The position numbers were made by a program, and so were the translations under genes. From the NCBI GenBank assembly GCA_027186245.1, contig CP114489.1:1495501-1559500 (forward strand): 64,000 nucleotides of DNA, in the 5' to 3' direction. The number at the start of each line of letters is the position of its first letter. Within the stretch, counting starts at the first letter, position 1. This document shows, one piece after another, positions 11,178 through 22,945 of this stretch. The notes under the pieces were generated by a model. The model saw nothing but the letters and a program-made list of their open reading frames with translations, ran no database searches and was not told where the DNA came from. The stretch is from Coriaria nepalensis. Taxonomy: Eukaryota; Streptophyta; Magnoliopsida; Cucurbitales; Coriariaceae.

Positions 11178-14065
11178 CAGATAGGTGCAAGCCGAAAAAG
11201 TGCCGGCAGGAATGCAAAAAGAGCTGTCCCGTTGTTAAAACTGGTATTCCTTCATTGACGAACATAATTGCTAACCTATTTTCAATTTAATGACGGATCT
11301 TTGGGAGTTATTTCAATATATATTTGGTTTTATAACCTGTTTTCGATGTTTCTGCAGGTAAACTGTGTATTGAGGTTACCTCGGCAACTAAGATTGCTTT
11401 CATATCAGAGGAATTATGCATTGGATGTGGTATTTGTGTCAAGGTTTGTACAATACTGTTTGGTACATGCCTCTTTGTTCTGCTGTCTTGTTATGGTCGG
11501 AAATTTGAATTGATATGACAATTTGATGTGACACAGAAATGCCCATTTGAGGCAATTCAGATTATCAACTTGCCGAAAGATTTGGACAAAGACACAACAC
11601 ATAGATACGGTGCTAACACCTTTAAATTGCACAGGTTAGTTCTTTTCATAAGTTTTTAGAGGCATGGTTATTTTGTACCTCGCTGTGCGAGATTGAACAT
11701 AATTTTAATTGAAGGTTACCAGTCCCAAGGCCGGGGCAAGTTCTTGGATTGGTCGGAACCAATGGTATTGGGAAGTCCACTGCACTCAAAGTTTTAGCTG
11801 GAAAATTGAAACCCAATCTTGGTCGTTTCAATGTAATACTCTTGACCTCTTTTGTGTCTTCTCCTTAATGCAAATATCTTTTATTTACCTCCTTTTACAA
11901 TTTTTTCTGCAGAACCCTCCAGACTGGCAGGAAATCTTGACCTACTTTCGGGGATCTGAGCTGCAGAATTATTTTACCCGCATCCTTGAAGACAATCTGA
12001 AGGTGATATGGGTGTCCTTTATTGTAATTAGAATTACCTTTATTATTTTGGGTATTGGTAGAAATCTAAAGTGTTACAGTCTTCTTCTATGTTTAAAATC
12101 AGGTATTGATGAGTGGTTTGACTTGGGCATCTTTCAATATGCTACTTTTTGCCTCCAGAATTGCTTTCTTGATAATTTTACATACTAACAGTATGCAGTT
12201 TCTTTTACCTAATTGTTAGGCTATAATAAAGCCTCAATATGTTGACCACATTCCAAAAGCAGTTCACGGCAATGTCGGTCAGGTACTTGAGCAGAAAGAT
12301 GAGAGAAATGTGAAGGAAGAACTTTGTCATGATCTTCAGCTGAATCAAGTTATTGATCGTAATGTGGGGGATTTGTCTGGCGGTGAGCTTCAGAGGTTTG
12401 CTATTGCAGTTGTTGCAATACAGAATGCAGAGATCTATATGTTTGATGAGCCTTCAAGTTATCTTGATGTGAAACAGAGGCTTAAAGCTGCTCAAGTTAT
12501 CCGATCTCTGCTCAGGCCTAACAGGTTCTATTTTTTCCCTCTTTTTCCAAAAGTACCCTTTCTTATAAATGATTCCCAGGAATCCAAGCTATAATAATTC
12601 TATTTTCTCTTTCACATTTCAGCTATGTTATTGTTGTGGAGCATGACCTAAGTGTCCTGGATTACTTGTCGGACTTTATTTGCTGTTTGTATGGGAAACC
12701 GGGTGCATATGGAGTCGTAACCCTTCCTTTCTCAGTTAGAGAAGGCATCAACATTTTCTTGGCTGGGTTTGTTCCTACTGAGAATTTACGATTTAGAGAA
12801 GAATCCCTAACCTTCAAGGTAAATTTACTTATCTTGACTCTTGAGGCCATGATGGCTCCTTGTTTCTTTTTGCCTTTTGTAATTTAGCCATTCCCCCTTG
12901 TAGGTTGCTGAGACGCCACAGGAGAGTGCTGAGGAAATTGAAACATATGCACGATATAAATACCCAACCATGAGTAAAACTCAGGGAAATTTCAAGCTTA
13001 AAGTTGTTGAGGGTGAATTCACAGATTCTCAGATTATTGTCATGCTTGGTGAGAATGGGACAGGGAAGACTACATTTATCCGTATGCTGGTAATTCTCCT
13101 TGTCATCATTCTTCATTTTAAATATTAGTGTTTTAGTTTTCTTCTTCAAGTCAAGTTCCTCGTAAGAAATTATTCTGATGGACCAAGTTGTGCAGGCTGG
13201 TTTGTTGAAACCTGATACTGTAGAAGGTTCTGATGTGGAGATTCCAGAGTTTAACGTTTCCTACAAACCCCAGAAGATCAGTCCAAAATTTCCATCCACT
13301 GTCAGGCACCTTCTGCACCAGAAAATACGCGACTCATACATGCATCCTCAGTTTGTTTCAGATGTAATGAAGCCTCTGCTTATTGAACAATTGATGGATC
13401 AAGAAGTTGTGAATCTATCTGGTGGAGAGCTCCAGAGAGTGGCATTATGTCTATGCCTTGGAAAGGTAGATTCTAGTTGCATTCATTTGATCGATATATT
13501 CAAAACTGTAAAATGAATTTTTTTTTTTCATCTAACTCATCATTTTCTTCTTGCAGCCTGCAGATATCTATCTGATAGACGAACCTAGTGCTTACCTTGA
13601 TTCCGAGCAGCGAATTGTTGCTTCGAAAGTGATAAAGAGGTTTATTCTCCATGCAAAGAAAACAGCATTTGTGGTTGAGCATGACTTTATAATGGCGACT
13701 TATTTAGCAGACAGAGTTATTGTTTATGAGGGGCAGCCATCAATAGATTGTATTGCAAACTCTCCTCAGTCATTGTTAACCGGGATGAACCTCTTCTTAT
13801 CTGTAAGCCTCTCTACAATCTTCTTCGTACTCTACTTTTATTACCTTCTACTTGCTACATAATTTTCATAAGCATTAATAGTCATAATAGTAATCTGATA
13901 AGACAAGGAACGGAATTTAACTAATAATGTTCCATTGAACTGTAGCATCTGGATATCACATTTAGACGAGATCCTACTAATTTCCGGCCAAGAATCAACA
14001 AATTGGAGTCAACCAAAGATCGGGAGCAAAAATCTGCCGGCTCATATTATTACCTGGATGATTGA
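11141..14065 (+). CDS. ABCE2: ABCE2 / RNase L inhibitor-type ribosome recycling ATPase
   Basis: Eleven exons (11141-11243, 11358-11443, 11537-11634, 11715-11832, 11913-12002, 12220-12524, 12623-12818, 12904-13089, 13196-13465, 13557-13802, 13946-14065) give 605 residues, the length I recall for Arabidopsis ABCE2. Two N-terminal 4Fe-4S ferredoxin-like motifs are present: Cys16/21/25/29, and [12 protein letters not shown]. They are followed by ATPase 1 (Walker [10 protein letters not shown] 110-118, signature LSGGE 217-221, [10 protein letters not shown]) and ATPase 2 (Walker [10 protein letters not shown] 381-389, a second [18 protein letters not shown]). The C-terminus is [14 protein letters not shown] proteins split post-termination ribosomes with ATP and support initiation; plant ABCE2 also suppresses RNA silencing. 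All junctions are GT-AG and in frame, and all key residues are present. The gene appears fully functional. Confidence 0.96.
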
Positions 14066-14920
14066 GACCATATTTTTATGCAGGCAAGATACCGTTAAAA
14101 GTTAATTCTTATGTAGGTCCCACTTGACAGGTTTCGAGTTATGTTTTCATATTTACCAAATATTTAGTTTTGTTTGCAGAATGCTTTTCTTACAAAGTCT
14201 AGAGAGCTTCAACCGAGTAATTTAGGTGCCGGTGGAAAATCAACCTCAACCATACATCGATGTCGCCTGAGGGGTGGTCGTTTGGTTTAGGTTAATGAGT
14301 TTTTTGTTAATGTTCTCTTAAAGCCATTCACCCAATGCCCTCTAGTATTTTATCTTCCTCTTAATCTTGCTTGGAATATTTATGAGGTGAGAGACTACAT
14401 GTCGTACTTTGAGTTGAACCTATGAGATTTTTGAGTGACAAAATTCGTCAGTGTAGTTACTAGCTGCGATTACATTTTGGTTTTGATTTGGAAAAAAGCT
14501 TTTGTTGCACAGAAAAATACCCTTTAATTTTAAGTAATGCAAGGTTTTTTATTTTCTGCACTGGCATTACAACATATAGTTTATATCCACTTTCCCTTCT
14601 CTTGATGTTGAATGTTGATACTGATATAAGTCCTGAAAATGTCTTTTCATTGTTCCACCTTGAATCAGAAAAAGATCAAGAAAGTAAAAAAGAAATCAAT
14701 AATGAACTTTGATCGGAACAACACAGACTAAGACATATTCTTTGTAGTATGCCATCCTGTTCCTCCTCTCGGCTTCGGATAGCGTAGCCATTCTCTCTGC
14801 TCTAGCATTTTGTTCTTCAACGCGAATTGTGACGTGCGTGTATATATATATATATATATCTTTGATGCTATCATTTTGACTACCAAAAAGCAAAGTAGGC
14901 TTGACGAGCACAGACGTGAG
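14066..14920. other. ABCE2 3' UTR and intergenic DNA with a small unassigned ORF
   Basis: The first few hundred bases are probably ABCE2 3' UTR. On the minus strand at about 14,700-14,830 an open stretch reads VEEQNARAERMATLSEAER then RNRMAYYKEYV. Its composition looks protein-like, but I could not assign a family. A (TA)n tract lies at 14,841-14,859. Confidence 0.4.
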
Positions 14921-15085
14921 GCCGGGTATCTAATCCCATTCGCGCCCTGAGCTTTCGGAGTTCGGAGTGCTTTGGCTATTAGTATTATTTCTGATCTCTA
15001 CCCATTTCACTGCTCCATTGGAAATTTCTTCTGCCCCTACCATACTCCTGACTCCAGCCACTCCTCCGGCTTGATAGTTTCGAGG
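14921..15085 (-). rRNA. Plastid-type 16S rRNA fragment (old nuclear insertion)
   Basis: Read on the minus strand, this carries consecutive 16S landmarks in correct order: tatggtaggggcagaagaaat, ggagcagtgaaatgggtagag, ccaaagcactc, gaaagctcagggcgcg and aatgggattagataccc. They correspond to about positions 640-800 of E. coli numbering (the 790-loop side). The gcgaatgggattagataccc block (20 bases) matches the plastid sequence as I remember it, and the rest seems about 80% similar. It is a fragment only and cannot make a functional rRNA. A 53-residue minus-strand ORF here is an accident of this sequence. Confidence 0.8.
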
Positions 15086-15543
15086 GATCATAAAAAATAA
15101 AAAACTTTAGGTTTAAAGCATAATTTCTAAAATACTTCAGGGTATATACTTCGTCATTTGTACTCTCAATGGTCCAGATTGCATCACATATCGTTCCAAA
15201 TGAAGACATGTAAGATATAAATACTCTTAGGGAACCTTAAAATGCCTCAAACGATGAGTAACATTCTTTTATATTTCTTCTTCAAAATTATCAGCAGCAA
15301 CTATCGGCAGAAATTATTTTTAAAAATAAAAATAAAAAATTTGCTATTACACAAAAGAACACTTTTCTCATACTCCTACATGACGCTTTTACAGTTCTTG
15401 CATCTGGCTTCAAATAAATACTTGAAGGGGGGGAATTCTCTCTATCTCTTCCTCTTCATTTTGTATTCTCTGTCTCACTCCAGTTTTTTTAGTACATGAC
15501 TGGGATCAGAAAGACCACGAGTTTGAAGACGTGGATTCAATCA
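15086..15543. other. XEG113 3' flank
   Basis: AT-rich DNA between the plastid-derived fragment and the XEG113 stop codon. It presumably includes the XEG113 3' UTR on the minus strand. No other coding or RNA feature was recognised. Confidence 0.45.
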
Positions 15544-18500
15544 TCATGACCATGGAGGATGATCATCAGCTGACGTTTGAGGTGGGGCAGGTTTCCAACT
15601 GGGTTTCTCATCCCAGTACATATCATAATATATGTGACCGGGCGTATGGTTCTCCACACAGCACCATATTCCGACATACCTCTGCACCCTATTTCTGAAT
15701 TTCTCCTCACTTTTCTGAGCACCATTGAAAGAGAAAAAAAGATGTCAAACTTAACAAGTAAACAGTAGTATAGACAATAGAGAATGTGTTTGGTTATCAG
15801 TTTGAAATGTATTAAAATCCGGTTTGAACCGACAAATGGTCGGCTAACTTCAATCCATCAACAAGTTCCATATGAAAAATTTAGTTCATCTCCACAAAGA
15901 TATCAAAATATAGTTTCCAAACTTGCCTTACTGGTGAAACCAAGAAAGGCATCATTCATTGAAGAAAACTGAATTACTTTGACGTCCTTGAACGTGGAGA
16001 ATACGGCCTTGAACTACAAATTATATAGAGTAAAGCATAGTACGCCCAAGGGGTGAAGATGAATGCCTTAATTCAATAATACCGATAAAGAGAGATCTAT
16101 AAGTTCGTTAATTTAAAATGCTGAATTACCGCTTCTTCATTGCTACGCTTTGGAAATATCAAAACTCCAGGCCTGCTAGTACTATTGGATAAATGACAAC
16201 CGTCGGATCCTTCTCGACAAATGTGTACATCAAGCCATGAGTCTCTGACCTGAGACAAAAGATATAAGAGGTATATATAGAAGTTCCATCAAGTGAAACC
16301 AATGAGGATGGGCACTCTTTTTTTTCTGACTTGAATATACTTAACTAGGAGTAACCTGTTGCGGCATTAATGGATTGTCCAAGAAAGAGTACTCTCTAAT
16401 GTTTATGCCAGGACCAAATTCCTCCTCTGGCAACAATTCTTTCAACATCACATTTATCTGTTTCCAGAACAAACAAATAAATAAGGTAGTTTTGTAACAA
16501 GTTATAAAAAGGTGATTGAAAAACGAAGGGAGAGTAATACCTCAAATACATGGTCTAACGGGCAAAGAAAAGGCTGTCTAGTAATAGACCCTTGCAGAAC
16601 ACCAGGGTGTCCAAACCACAGCCTATCTAGCCTGCACCATAGTGGAGGCATAACCTGCAATTTACAAGAAAATAATGATAAGGTCCAAGAGAAAGAATAC
16701 AAAAATGATATGTAAAGCTAGATGTGCTAAAGGTTTTAAACATCTCACCAGAGTACGATTTAGCAATGAAGCTATGGCAAGTGCGGTCCTTATTTGTTTG
16801 ATCTGAAACAGAGTGAATAACAATTAGAGGGAAAATAATAATAATAACAATAATGCGAAAATGGTCGGTGGGGATATTAGCTTAGTACATGCATACTTGA
16901 TAATTAACAAGAGAAAAGTGTGTCTCAAGATTATGCTCTCCTTCCAGTAACAAGCTCTTTGGAATGGATGGCTTGAATGACAAGAAACCTCCTGCACAAA
17001 TAAAGTTCCCAATTTGTACACCGCAAAGAAAACTGAGGCAAGAGAGTATTCATCACGGGACAGAGAGAGAGTTACCTGGTGAATCATAATATTCTGGTGG
17101 ATCATAGAAGACCATGGCTTCTCTTAGTCGGTGGCGCTTCCCTTCAGTACCAGCATACTGGAATGTGGTGTGAACTGCATATGCCTGTAATTTTAGCTGC
17201 TGATACATTGCCTGCAAGTTTTACTCTTAGCTTAGCTCGTCACTAATGATAGAATAGAAGAAAAGACTAAAAGAGCAAGGCTCCATTTGAAAATAGAAAC
17301 TAAAGGAGACAAATTTCCACTCTGAATTGCAGAATTCCACAGACTTGACGACATACCTGAACAAAGTAAGTATGTCCACTACAGAAGATACTTGCTGGCA
17401 AAATTCCCAGCTTCAGAGTCCCATCAAAAGCATATACAAGCCCACTCTTCTCATCAGCAGATGGTCCAAACTGCCTGCGAACAAGGTCGTTAAACCCATT
17501 CTGATCCCATAACTTTTCATCAGCTAGAAGCATATCTTTCCACTCCTTTGCTAATTTTTTTGAAGAATCTGTTGCCCGCCAGTGGAATATTCCAATATTG
17601 AAAGCGGCACCAACTGTTTGAGATGAAGAATTAAACACGGCAATGAATGGTGTCTTAACGCAAGCCAAGCATGAACAAAATAATGGAAGAACAAGCTCAT
17701 CTATACTTAGAAATATAGCAGACACTGCATTTTACCTTGTTGCCAAATCTCCAATCGGTCATCAACCACTGTTGGTACAACCTGATCACTTGAAGTTAAG
17801 ACATCTGCTTCAGGATAACGAGCAAGATATGGGAGTGGATCCTGCTCCATGAGATCGCAAATGATATGAAGTAGTGGTTCGAAAAGTAGTAAACAGGAAT
17901 TAATGGCCTAATGAAGGAAAAAATAATTTGCCAAATCCCTGGATCCAAACATTCATACAGAAACTTATAGCTCTTACAAAGATTATTAGAGAAATATCAC
18001 AACAATATAATTGAGGAGAAGTTGAGGACATGAAGAAAATGAGAATACACATCAAAGAAACAGATGATAGAAAGTCATCCCACCTATCCAATGGATCGAG
18101 ATGGAATATCAATATTTATTAAAGATAGTTGAAATTGTATAACGAGCACTAAGGAAAATAGTTAAAAACAGCTTGATACAGAAAAAAAAATAGAGTAAAA
18201 TTCTTAGAGATGCAAATACCTTTAACCAAACCATGTCAGTATCACACATCAAGACCTCAAAACCGTAAGGAAGAAGTGAATCTATTAGAATAACTTTTTC
18301 TCTCCCCATCTTATGAAATGTTGGTGAGCCCCAACCAACATCTACTGTGCTCATATGGCTGCCCATATCAAAAACCGGAACACCTTTCCAATACAGAGCC
18401 TCCAACAATTTTGTGTCCATCGCCCCTAAATGACCATTGGGGCACACTTTTGAATTTTACAAACCCCAAAAAAAAAATAAAAAAAATGAAGAATTTATAA

Positions 18501-19437
18501 TATTACCAACAAGAAGGTTAGTGATCCCAAGATCAGTCAAGTGTTTAGCCCAAGTGAGGATGAAATCCATGAATGCATAGTTACCAAAGGTGACTATTAC
18601 AACGTTATCTTTCACCCTTTGCTGTACCAGTTCCTTGGTCAGACGGAAAGACTTCAAAGGTGGCATCTTTTTAGAGGGAACTTCCCAAATCGATCTGATT
18701 CCAGAGATTTGAGGATCAGTGTTTCCTCGTTGAGAAAAATTGACTGCCTTGGTAGGAGAACTTTCATCTAAAAGAAATTATAATGCAATCAGACGAGTGA
18801 GCCATATATACGCAGAGAAACATTTAGAATTTGGACTTACTGACTATGGAGATTATATTTGGCGACAGTTTAATATTGATATAAGGATTAGAACTTGTAG
18901 TTCGATTCCATAAGTAACGTATGTGAAGCAGAAGGTGAATTCAGAGAAGTATTTGAATGAAAGAGCTGGCAAGGAAATAACAAAGGCATTGAAACGTTTC
19001 AAAGCAGTGCAATCTACAAGCCACTACACAGGACTGAAATTCGATTAATTGCTTCCTCTTTGAAACTATTTGAGCTTGGAAATATCAAATTCAGTGTCTG
19101 CTTAAGGTGAAGAAGTAAAATCAAATCGAATTAAAACCAAAAAGAAAAAGTTTATAGCAGAGCATAAAACGAAAATGAAAATGTAGATAGAAAACATACC
19201 GGAAGGAGAAGGAGAAGTAGAAGAAGAAGAAGAAGAAGAAGAAGAGAAATCAGCACCGGAATAGAAGAGCCAGGAAGAGGAGGAAGAGGAAGAATCAGCA
19301 CCGGACTTAGGGGAAGTGTATATGGCGGAGAAGAGATAGAGCGACGAGAAGGCTATGCCGACGATCACTGCTCCGTAGATTGCTAAGAACAATGGCCTCG
19401 AATTCGTCAAATCCTGGCAGCCATCCTTCCATCCCAT
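15544..19437 (-). CDS. XEG113: XEG113-like extensin arabinosyltransferase (GT77)
   Basis: Thirteen exons, listed 5' to 3' on the minus strand: 19437-19200, 18767-18507, 18425-18220, 17841-17736, 17613-17357, 17211-17076, 16991-16897, 16802-16749, 16654-16541, 16457-16356, 16249-16130, 16013-15927 and 15714-15544. They give 648 residues, close to Arabidopsis XEG113. It is a type II Golgi protein: a short cytosolic tail, a membrane anchor at about residues 15-38, a Ser-rich stem (about 45-80), then the GT77 domain with the DxD metal-binding motif CDTDMVWL (228-230). LLVGAMDTKLLEALYWKG and QRYVGIWCC are typical of the family. XEG113 adds beta-1,2-arabinose to hydroxyproline-linked chains on extensins. 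Intron 12 (15715-15926) uses a GC donor, AAG|GCAAGT; the GT alternatives break the frame. Confidence 0.94.
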
Positions 19438-20475
19438 AGCTTCTCTCTCTCTCTCTTCTCTCTCTCTTCTCTCTTTCAGCGCAGGGTGTCGAACAACACC
19501 AAAACTTATAACTGACGATTGCTTAAAATCGCCATTGACGCCATGATCGTGATCGCGTTCATGAATCTCGCGTGTTGAACCGAATAGAGATCAAAAGGAG
19601 GAGAAAAGGTGAAAGCCAAAAATTTTCAAGATTCATTCTTTCTCTCAGATCAATGTTTGACTATTGAGAGCATAGCACCACCACCCCACCCCGCCTCGGT
19701 CAACCCCTCTGCCCTTCTCCGACCACTCTATTTTATGCATTTTCGGGATAATAATTAACTTGAATGATTAAATAATCAATTTTTATAACGGGACAATAAA
19801 TAATATTATATTTATATTAATTTACAATAATTAATATTATTAAAAAAATATATGAATATATATAATTAAATAAAAGTAATAGTTATAATTATTATACATT
19901 TTAACATAACACGTAATCAAATACCATATAATAAAATTTTCATTTAACATTATTAAAATGGTCTATAAAAGGAAAAATGCACGACTAACTATGAGTTACA
20001 AGGTAAAGTACTTAAGAGCATGCATCGAAGTGGGGTGAATTAAGACATTACTCTAATTGTTCGATTTCGACATTAAATGTAGCCTATATTCGAAGCGCTC
20101 TAATTCCATATTCATCTTCTAACAATACCAATAATGGAGTTATCTTATTCTTAATTTACTTATAATCAATTTCAAAACATATGTATGTTTTATATTAGAT
20201 AGTCGAACATGTATTTGTCTCCATCGAAAAATTCTCGGACGGTGCTGGTCCGTAGTCAATCTTATTTACGATATGAATAATTGATAATTTAATCCAATTT
20301 AATCTATTATTTTAGTTTTTGAATTAACTTTTGGATTAGAATTCTATCCGGATCCATTTTTCGTGTTTGAATCCTTGGTTTACAACCTACAAGTAAATTG
20401 GAACTTTGTGAATCAATCATCATAGTAGCTAATCATATTCCAAACAAATGAATCTTTCACAAATTCCCTCTCAAC

Positions 20476-20527
<52 letters not shown>

Positions 20528-22290
20528 TAATTAATGCTTCTCTCATTATAAGATGAGATAGAGAGAGAGAGAGAAGGTATAAAACTATCATGTGGTTCTT
20601 TGGATTTTCGACGAACAACACAATAATTTTATGGTGTTTGGAGCTATAGTGATGGTAATAATTGTGACCCTAATCCTAAAGAAAGTGATTGTGTATGTTG
20701 AATTCCGGAATACTAGGAAGTCGTGTTCCAGGTAATCGTTGACTTAGCTAAATGGGCTTTGCTTGATAAGCCTGAAAATTGACCTGATATGGCCCAAATT
20801 GTCGATAAGATATCAAGTTGCTTGGAACCTGAACATCAGGCCAATCAGGCCCATGATTTGCCGGTTTAAAACACAACTACAGTACATTTGCTGTCTGCCC
20901 CCTTTTTTTTTTTCAAGCACTTCCTAAAAATATATGTCATATTAAAATATTATTATTATTAATATATAATTAATTCTCCATGGAGTTTTCAAAATTTTGA
21001 ATATAAAAATTCGAAATAAACTTTATTTAAATCTATCTCGAACTTTATCTAGATCTGTTTCACTATATGCTGTTAACGTACTAAATGTGTATCTTACTAT
21101 GACTTTAACAATAATATCTAACCATACTTCAATAATTGACCACGTAGTTATATAAAATAATAGTATAATAGTGTTACCAAATATACGAATACAATATAAA
21201 ATATGCATTAGTTGAGGGTTTGATTCAATGAGCAGTGTCCTTCACAAATATATTGTTTATGATTATATAATAAAGTCAAATCATACATTTTTTTAATATT
21301 ACATGCCGATCACGTAAGCCTATACTTGATCACACGAACCTGCAAATGCATTCAGAGTTTTTGTCGCCACGGCTAGCAAACTCTACAATGTTTTGAGTTA
21401 AGAATTTCTGCGACTATTTTGAGTTAATAATTTATATTTTTATATAAATAAAATTATATATTTATAATATATTATTTATTCAACAATTCGCACGTGATCA
21501 ACCAAAAATCTGGATGAGCTCCTTTGAAATTGGAGATTTGACAAGTTGCCATAAAGCGTTTGAGATTTGTGCTTATGGGACGATCACAAAATTAACAATT
21601 ACAACCTCAAGTAATTAACTTTTACCATGAGTATCATCTAAGTGGATTATTGGGATCCGATCGAGAACAATAACATTGCACTAGATCCTATTTCATAGGA
21701 TCACTTTTCAAAAGTATATATTATACTACCTCTATATATATATGTTCTTGTTCAATTCTAAGAAGAGAACCTCTTTATAAAAGTTAGAAGGGAACAGACA
21801 TGTAATTCGGAAGCAAACTCAATGAATTTCACTTTAAGATAAGACCATTCTTTATTTTGTGCTCTAATATCAACCTCTAATCTAGTCAAACCTCATCTCT
21901 TGTTTAATAACTAGTCAACTCAACCTCCCAATCAAGCTAACGAATCCATGATTGATTAAAAATTCTATTTAATTATATGTAAGAAAAAATATATATCTTT
22001 TTTTTTTTTTTTGTAATGTAAGCAATCAATCTCACTAAACATAGACAACCGGCTTTGTCTGGTTAATTAATTTAATCTTGTGCATAATCTGATTTTGGAA
22101 ACTTCCTCGATTGGCACTGTTTCTAATTTGTTTATGAAAATTTTATATGAACAAATATTTATTGACAGCGGAAAAATTTATTGTTGAAAAGTTAACATTA
22201 GTCAAAAATTGAGATCGGACTTTTGACGGATTTAAACTTCGACAAAATGTAATAAGCATAGAATGGATTATGCCCCGTGATATGAGAATG
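19438..22290. other. Gene-poor DNA 5' of XEG113
   Basis: A CT-rich leader/promoter of XEG113 lies at 19,440-19,480 on the minus side. A long (TA)n tract is at 20,479-20,524, followed by a GA repeat near 20,560. A kinase-like relic at 20,738-20,869 is listed separately. The rest is AT-rich with no recognised gene. Confidence 0.5.
20738..20869 (+). pseudogene. Possible protein-kinase C-terminal relic
   Basis: One frame reads VDLAKWALLDKPEN, a TGA, then PDMAQIVDKISSCLEPEHQ before a stop. The pattern resembles the last helices of receptor-like kinases (a KPENRPDMAQIV-like block with Arg replaced by a stop). It is short and has no upstream kinase motifs, so the family call is weak. Confidence 0.3.
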
Positions 22291-22299
22291 AATTAATGA

Positions 22300-22945
22300 C
22301 TTGCATAAAATAAATGAATAAGTAAAATATATTTTAATAAAATAACATAATTAAAAGCAACATATTTAACCTATGACAATAAACTAATTTTAAATTAACT
22401 TCATTCCTATGAAAGTAATAAATGAAAAGATAAATGAATAAAGAAAAGACAAATATGTCAAATTCATAATCGATAAATTAAGACTAATTTTGAAGAATTG
22501 ATCTAAATAAATACATTATTTTTGGAGGAATCGAAAAAAAATGTGTTGGAATACTGAGAAAATTTTACCATAGCTTTGTGTTTGATGATGGATTTGTTTA
22601 GTGTGTGTTGATGTCGGATGATACATTTTTGCCTTAACCAATGCCTTTTATTTGCAGGTAAACGACTTTATAACACAATCATAAATAAGCCGAAGTCAAT
22701 TTCCCACTCCCTCATTTCAAGTGCCACTCACCTACTTCGTGTGCCCCAATATCTTTTTTTGGTAGATGGTTATTTGACTCAAATTTTAGTTAAATTCAGT
22801 CGACTTCGAATATAAGTTCATTAAAACAACTTTTCCTCCACTTTCTTACATCTCTCTCCTACAATTTTGATCGACTTGTTAGGGGTTAGGAACGGTCAAC
22901 CTCCACCAGTTTTTTGGAAAAAGTTGTTTGGACAAGCATCTTGGT
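22300..22945 (+). repeat. Interspersed repeat, copy 1
   Basis: Matches 48,975-49,650 in the same orientation over about 650 bases with many small differences. Shared blocks include attttaaattaa, aatgaataaagaa, aaataa(g/a)tc(a/g)aagtc, ggttatttga and ttggaaaaa(g/a). No terminal repeats or coding capacity were seen. It probably represents an old, unnamed non-autonomous element. Confidence 0.65.

Noticed and set aside
14930..15091. A 53-codon minus-strand ORF starting MIPRNYQAGG, considered as a small protein gene
   Set aside because: The same bases align in order with plastid 16S rRNA, which explains the sequence fully; the ORF is a by-product.
15925..15932. A GT donor (ACCA|GTAAGG) for XEG113 intron 12
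   Set aside because: It leaves phase 1, which meets an in-frame stop in the next exon; only the GC donor at 15,926 restores the conserved protein.
18426..18447. An earlier acceptor for XEG113 exon 3 (caaaag|tgtgcccc), adding VCPNGHL
   Set aside because: The acceptor tttag|gggcg yields LLVGAMDTKLL, the sequence conserved in the family.
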